A stretch of 35,046 nucleotides of DNA from an uncultured Bacteroidales bacterium. Lineage in GTDB: Bacteria > Bacteroidota > Bacteroidia > Bacteroidales > WCHB1-69. Positions 34,032-35,046 of this stretch are shown here, in pieces. The notes beneath the pieces are model-generated. The model searched no databases. It worked only from the letters and a program-made list of their open reading frames with translations, and was not told where the DNA came from. The position numbers were made by a program, and so were the translations under genes. The stretch's first letter is position 1, and every line of letters starts with the position of its first letter. Location: the NCBI GenBank assembly GCA_946407715.1, contig CAMJPH010000019.1, positions 1-35,046 of the forward strand, written 5' to 3'.

Positions 34032-34529
34032 ATGAAAAGAGTATTGACATTGACACTGCTCGCGGCCATGTTGCTTGGCGCATGCGAGAAAGAAAGCAAA
34101 ATGGCAGGGGCAAACCAGCCATCGCCTAACAGGGTTGTGGTCATCCCTTCGGATGGTAAAACAGCTGCAACCACCATTCTCTTGTCGCAAATTGGGCACG
34201 ATGGGAAAAATTGTCCCGGCTGTGTCCTGTACAATGGGAATATGATCCATTTGGACTGTATGGGATATGGACACTTTTGTGCCTTTACTGCATCTGTCCA
34301 GTTGCAGCAGACCGGCACCGCCGTCACCGCCACAACCACGGACACTTTCGGACTGACCTCGCTGGACTTCTTCCTCATGCCGAACCGTTCTTTAGATTAT
34401 GAGGATGAGAAAGGAAACCACATCTTCCTGAACATTCCCGGGCAGATGGTCTATCGGGACACTGCCACCCTACAGTTCACGTTCACGGGGCTGTTCTTCA
34501 GCGACAGGGCGGCGTACTCAAACAATTAG
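34032..34529 (+). CDS. Small hypothetical lipoprotein divergent from the LytTR gene
   Basis: This 165-aa protein has a clear lipoprotein signal, TLLAAMLLGAC with C18 as the lipid-modified residue. Mature residues include NCPGCVLYNG and, further on, HLDCMGYGHFCAF, so four cysteines besides C18. The remainder is strand-rich with no family I recognise. Its position divergent from a membrane LytTR regulator, with repeats between, suggests regulation by that protein and possibly a surface or sensing role. The stop codon is 14 nt before a miniature transposable element. Confidence 0.75.
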   Translation: MKRVLTLTLLAAMLLGACEKESKMAGANQPSPNRVVVIPSDGKTAATTILLSQIGHDGKNCPGCVLYNGNMIHLDCMGYGHFCAFTASVQLQQTGTAVTATTTDTFGLTSLDFFLMPNRSLDYEDEKGNHIFLNIPGQMVYRDTATLQFTFTGLFFSDRAAYSNN

Positions 34530-34543
34530 GAATTTTTAATTAG

Positions 34544-34642
34544 GAGTCCACTTGAAAAAGTGCTAAACCGGCAATATTCGATTTGTAATCGCTTGATTAT
34601 CAGGATTTATTTTTGAACAAAACGACTTTTTCAAGTGGACTC
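34544..34642. mobile_element. 99-bp miniature inverted-repeat transposable element (MITE)
   Basis: The ends are an 18-bp perfect inverted repeat: GAGTCCACTTGAAAAAGT at 34544-34561 and its complement at 34625-34642. The 6-bp sequence AATTAG lies directly outside each end (34538-34543 and 34643-34648), as expected for a target-site duplication. The 63-bp interior has no coding capacity. It must have been moved by a transposase encoded elsewhere. It contains a promoter-like sequence reading rightward. Confidence 0.85.
34582..34615 (+). promoter_or_regulatory. Rightward promoter-like sequence inside the MITE
   Basis: TTTG at 34582-34585 and TATTTTTG at 34608-34615 are separated by 22 nt, the same spacing as the promoter at 4191-4224. 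Transcription would leave the element and enter the region to its right. Confidence 0.5.
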
Positions 34643-34649
34643 AATTAGA

Positions 34650-34926
34650 AGTAGCCGCATCCTTGCGGCTGAGTGAAAAGGAGAAGCATGGAAAAAGTAA
34701 TTCACATAGAAACCGATGCCTCCGACCTGCAACGATTAGGCAAGAACAACTTCCTTGGGTGAAACTCTGCTATAGTGTGCAACAGACCGATAGCGGAGCG
34801 GGAAAAGAAAGGTGCCCATGCAGGGGCATCGCATTGATGTTTAAGGAACCATTAGCGATGTTCCCTGCCGCAAAGCACCTCAGGTCGCATATATCGTGAT
34901 GTTTGTCCCGCGATGGCACAAAAATC
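34650..34926 (-). ncRNA. Candidate structured RNA in a gene-free region
   Basis: No frame in 34643-35046 looks like a gene, but stable hairpins are dense. AGCCGCA-TCCT-TGCGGCT lies at 34653-34670. CTCTGCTAT pairs with ATAGCGGAG (34765-34798, one wobble). GTGCCC pairs with the GGGCAT region (34811-34830). GCGGGAA pairs with TTCCCTGCCGC (34798-34804 with 34861-34871), and CATCGC pairs with GCGATG (34827-34832 with 34855-34860). A good leftward promoter lies at 34933-34964, so I place the RNA on the minus strand, about 275 nt long; the strand is not certain. It does not match tmRNA, SRP or RNase P motifs I can recall. A 6S-like or Bacteroidales-specific RNA is possible. Confidence 0.4.
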
Positions 34927-34932
34927 CGGCGG

Positions 34933-34964
34933 CAAAGATACAATTTTCCGTTTTGGATGACAAA
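34933..34964 (-). promoter_or_regulatory. Leftward promoter of the candidate structured RNA
   Basis: The minus strand reads TTTG (complement of 34961-34964), a 20-nt spacer, and TATCTTTG (complement of 34933-34940), among the best promoter matches in the window. The start is predicted near 34926. No gene begins downstream of it on that strand. From 34965 to the window end I see nothing else. Confidence 0.65.
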
Positions 34965-35046
34965 CCCATATTTTATAACAAATCAAAATTATTTGGCTAT
35001 AGTACAATAATCGACTGTTTTTTTTCGTTGTATGGCTATGGAACGA

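Noticed and set aside
34688..34762. Short frame MEKVIHIETDASDLQRLG preceded by a GGAG-like site
   Set aside because: It looks like a ribosome binding site plus start, but is only 24 codons, with no recognised relative. Kept only as a remote possibility of a small or broken gene.
34663..34899. 78-aa rightward frame in the hairpin-rich region
   Set aside because: No membrane, signal or family pattern is visible. It lies across strong hairpins and is better explained by a structured RNA.
1..35046. CRISPR array, rRNA operon, prophage or complete insertion sequence
   Set aside because: No regularly spaced repeats, rRNA sequence, phage structural genes or transposase was seen on either strand.

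Overview
The window looks like the chromosome of a Bacteroidales-type bacterium (phylum Bacteroidota). Evidence: many transcription starts carry the Bacteroidota -7 element TAnnTTTG; the primary sigma factor is the short form without region 1.1; a GldD homologue and two secreted enzymes with C-terminal type A sorting domains point to a type IX secretion system (T9SS); and a DksA-like protein without cysteines, a C10 (streptopain-type) protease and an LpxK are present. T9SS with C10 protease suggests a lineage outside genus Bacteroides proper, but species cannot be fixed from this sequence. No rRNA, CRISPR array, prophage or full insertion sequence was seen.

Layout. 1-47: first 15 codons of a leftward gene cut by the window edge, possibly a WYL-type regulator. 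72-385: no gene, but a GC-rich fold-back repeat. 386-4132: leftward accessory-looking block of two unknown proteins, a membrane-anchored CbxX-type AAA+ ATPase and a DUF1294 membrane protein; a 38-bp sequence containing a promoter core is duplicated upstream of two of these genes. 4259-8002: large secreted CAP-like protein, RluD pseudouridine synthase and a start-less membrane-peptide remnant. 8067-8725: terminator and leftward rplU-rpmA. 8851-13847: HtrA-type protease, primary sigma factor, GldD, FMN-binding protein, secreted nuclease/phosphatase-fold T9SS cargo, DksA-like protein. 13889-18545: fused two-domain oligopeptide ABC ATPase, MauE/DoxX plus thioredoxin-like protein, TetR regulator, and an amidotransferase-like secreted protein.

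18592-22411 is a tightly packed leftward operon: M23 peptidase, phoH, lpxK, purine nucleoside phosphorylase. Divergent from it are a four-helix-bundle protein, a C10 protease with two CUB-like domains and a T9SS tail, a Thr-rich surface protein, tRNA-Gln(CTG), uridine kinase, a PepSY-like secreted protein, prmA, aspS and mlaE.

32643-35046 is the most unusual part. A membrane-anchored LytTR regulator with an extra winged-helix domain is divergent from a small lipoprotein gene, with direct and inverted repeats between them. Just after the lipoprotein lies a 99-bp miniature transposable element with perfect 18-bp ends and a 6-bp duplication; it contains a promoter-like sequence reading outward. 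Beyond it is a gene-free but hairpin-rich region with its own strong leftward promoter, a candidate structured RNA. I did not find a clear, complete novel system; the best candidates are this LytTR/lipoprotein/MITE/RNA region and the AAA+ block with duplicated promoters.
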